From assembly GCA_029261655.1 (NCBI GenBank), contig JAJDAY010000008.1:1-64000 (forward strand): a stretch of DNA of 64,000 nt, written 5' to 3'. Shown here piece by piece: positions 62,723 to 64,000 of this stretch. The stretch comes from Nitrospinaceae bacterium (GTDB taxonomy: Bacteria > Nitrospinota > Nitrospinia > Nitrospinales > VA-1). Positions within the stretch are counted from its first letter, which is position 1; every line of letters begins with the position of its first letter. The notes below the pieces were generated by a model, which was not told the DNA's origin, searched no databases, and saw only the letters and a program-made list of their open reading frames with translations. A program made the translations under genes and the position numbers.

Positions 62723-63529
62723 TTATTTGCGCCTAAAACCCAGCACGTCCTGCATATCATACAACCCGACGGGTTGATTGACCAGCCACTTGGCGGCTCG
62801 AATCGCGCCACGGGCAAACGTTTCCCGGCTCTGGGCGCGGTGAAAAATTTCCAGGTTCTCACCCATGCCGCCAAACAACACACGATGCTCCCCCACAATG
62901 TCTCCGGCTCTTAGCGTATGGACACCGATTTCTTTTGGAGTGCGTTCGGTGATGCCTTTCCTGCCATACACACCGACCTCGTCAATGTTCCGGTTCAGCG
63001 CGTCGGCCACAATTTCCGAGATTCTGACCGCCGTCCCGCTGGGAGCGTCTTTTTTAAACTTATGATGCGCTTCCACAATTTCAACATCGTAGGCGTCTCC
63101 CAGGGCCTTTGCCATGTCGCTCACGACCTTGAACAACACATTGACGCCGATGCTCATATTGGGTGCCATGACGCAACGGTTTTTTTTGCTGGCCTGCCCG
63201 ATCAGCTGTTTTTGCTCGGCGGAAAATCCTGTGGTCCCGATCACAAGAGGTGTGATCTCCTTCACGGCCACCGCAAGCGTTTGCATGCTGGAATCGGGGG
63301 ACGTGAAATCAATGATCACATCACAGGCTTTCACCGCTTTTTCCAGGCAATCTTCAACCAGGATATCTTTTTTCCCAATACCCGCCAGCTCGCCAATATC
63401 ACAACCGACCAAAGAGTTGCCGGAGTTTTCCGTGCCCCCGGAAATATCGACGCCCGGGGTGTCCTCAATGCAGGAGACGATGGTGCGTCCCATTCGCCCT
63501 GCCGCTCCAATCACAAGAATTTTGGTCAA
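62723..63529 (-). CDS. dapB: 4-hydroxy-tetrahydrodipicolinate reductase DapB
   Basis: Enzyme of 268 residues, TTG start. G-A-A-G-R-M-G-R (8-15) is the dinucleotide loop; E-A-H-H-K-F-K-K-D-A-P-S-G-T-A is the family signature with catalytic His and Lys. It reduces the DapA product in the diaminopimelate/lysine path with NAD(P)H. Normal length. 75 bases downstream of dapA on the same strand, probably one operon. The gap to the molybdoenzyme gene (124 bases) shows no terminator. Confidence 0.95.
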   Translation of the reverse strand: MTKILVIGAAGRMGRTIVSCIEDTPGVDISGGTENSGNSLVGCDIGELAGIGKKDILVEDCLEKAVKACDVIIDFTSPDSSMQTLAVAVKEITPLVIGTTGFSAEQKQLIGQASKKNRCVMAPNMSIGVNVLFKVVSDMAKALGDAYDVEIVEAHHKFKKDAPSGTAVRISEIVADALNRNIDEVGVYGRKGITERTPKEIGVHTLRAGDIVGEHRVLFGGMGENLEIFHRAQSRETFARGAIRAAKWLVNQPVGLYDMQDVLGFRRK

Positions 63530-63604
63530 AACTCCCCCTTCGTTAGTGTGGTGAGATCGTTCGTATCGGGCACGCGGATAAACTCCTGTTTAAAAAATTT
63601 CCGA

Positions 63605-64000
63605 CTAGGAAATCAGGGAATATTGACGCAAAATCACTTTCAATTTTTCAAGGTTTTCTGGAACCAGAGGCGCCAGCGGCGACCTCAGGTCATCGTCGAT
63701 TTTACCCATGAGAGCCAAAGCGGTTTTCACGGGAACCGGATTGGTTTCCATGAACAGCGCGTCATTGATCTCCATCAATTCGTAATGCAAGGCCCTGGCA
63801 CGCTCAACATCGCCCTTAGCCGCCGCCTGGCACAATTCGGAAACTTTGTCGGGCAGGACATTGGCCGTCACCGAAATAACGCCCTTGCCGCCAATAGCCA
63901 GTATGGGCCATAAAAGAGGATCGTCGCCGGATATGACCTCGAAATCTTTTCCGCACCGGGCAATGATATCGGTGATCTGCTGTAGCGAACCCGACGCTTC
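63605..64000 (-). CDS. dapA: 4-hydroxy-tetrahydrodipicolinate synthase DapA, 5' part outside window
   Basis: C-terminal 131 residues of DapA; the frame stays open to the window edge, so the N-terminal part (with the catalytic Lys) is missing. Visible are S-G-D-D-P-L-L-W-P-I-L-A-I-G-G-K-G-V-I-S-V-T-A-N-V, the characteristic C-terminal half of the barrel, then N-P-V-P-V-K-T-A-L. Condenses aspartate semialdehyde with pyruvate, first step toward diaminopimelate and lysine. Precedes dapB by 75 bases. Confidence 0.92.
   Translation of the reverse strand, partial: EASGSLQQITDIIARCGKDFEVISGDDPLLWPILAIGGKGVISVTANVLPDKVSELCQAAAKGDVERARALHYELMEINDALFMETNPVPVKTALALMGKIDDDLRSPLAPLVPENLEKLKVILRQYSLIS

Noticed and set aside
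62918..63913. A 331-codon plus-strand open frame opposite dapB and dapA
   Set aside because: It mirrors two clearly recognised genes and its product has no family features; long antisense frames are common opposite GC-biased codons.

Overview
The window is a chromosomal segment of moderate GC from a Gram-negative, motile, surface-attaching bacterium. The diderm envelope is supported by two GT9 (heptosyltransferase-type) enzymes, an outer-membrane secretin lipoprotein, a Tat-exported molybdoenzyme and basal-body flagellar genes. The mixture (KamA-type aminomutase, tandem HD-GYP proteins, SUMF1-domain proteins, MSHA-like pilus genes, sigma-54-driven flagellar genes) would fit a deep-branching lineage such as Nitrospinota or a deltaproteobacterial-grade group. 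That placement is inference; no rRNA gene is present. There is no phage, transposase, CRISPR array or plasmid origin.

Region 1 (1-19.9 kb) is a surface-polysaccharide island. Three overlapping SDR nucleotide-sugar enzymes and a stand-alone cupin come first; the third SDR and the cupin look like a CapF enzyme split into two genes. They are followed by GT4, GT2 and GT9 glycosyltransferases, three methyltransferases and three large GT39/ArnT-type membrane glycosyltransferases, one with a soluble C-terminal domain resembling DUF2993. Strand changes are frequent and one gene (FkbM methyltransferase) is clearly more AT-rich, suggesting piecewise assembly. A small tandem-CDGSH iron-sulfur protein lies inside the island.

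Region 2 (20-27 kb) holds an M20 peptidase and a cyclic-di-GMP block: three tandem 326-residue HD-GYP paralogues, then on the opposite strand an HDOD protein overlapping a GAF-GGDEF diguanylate cyclase that keeps both active site and inhibitory site.

Region 3 (27.3-39.4 kb) is a flagellar block. A secreted AMIN-like/TPR protein, a PAS histidine kinase and an NtrC-type regulator with GAFTGA precede flgC-fliF-fliG-fliH-fliI-fliJ and a MotE-like protein. Near-consensus sigma-54 promoters with almost identical sequence stand before the TPR gene and before flgC, so the regulator probably switches on this block. flgB and fliE are not in the cluster.

Region 4 (39.4-45.1 kb, minus strand) carries a secretin, an ExeA/MshM-type ATPase with SPOR domain and an MshN-like TPR protein in the order of MSHA pilus loci, followed by a DUF502 membrane protein. 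Together with regions 2 and 3 this suggests c-di-GMP control of the swim/attach choice.

Region 5 (45.3-53.1 kb) holds an operon of a circularly permuted ATP-grasp-like protein, a glutaredoxin and a lysine 2,3-aminomutase, then a LON-domain protein, a CDP-alcohol phosphatidyltransferase, a radical SAM protein and a TrpD2-like protein.

Region 6 (53.1-57.5 kb) has a tRNA-Val/tRNA-Asp operon with its own promoter and terminator, a PilZ protein, a GAF protein with degenerate GGDEF domain, mreB, a Cys-rich protein and a [2Fe-2S] ferredoxin.

Region 7 (57.5-62.6 kb) has a JAMM peptidase, a ferredoxin and a NifU-like protein, then an envelope redox group: a TlpA-like thioredoxin, a SUMF1-CcdA fusion protein, a SUMF1 lipoprotein and a Tat-exported YedY-like molybdoenzyme. 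The window ends in lysine/diaminopimelate genes dapB and a truncated dapA.
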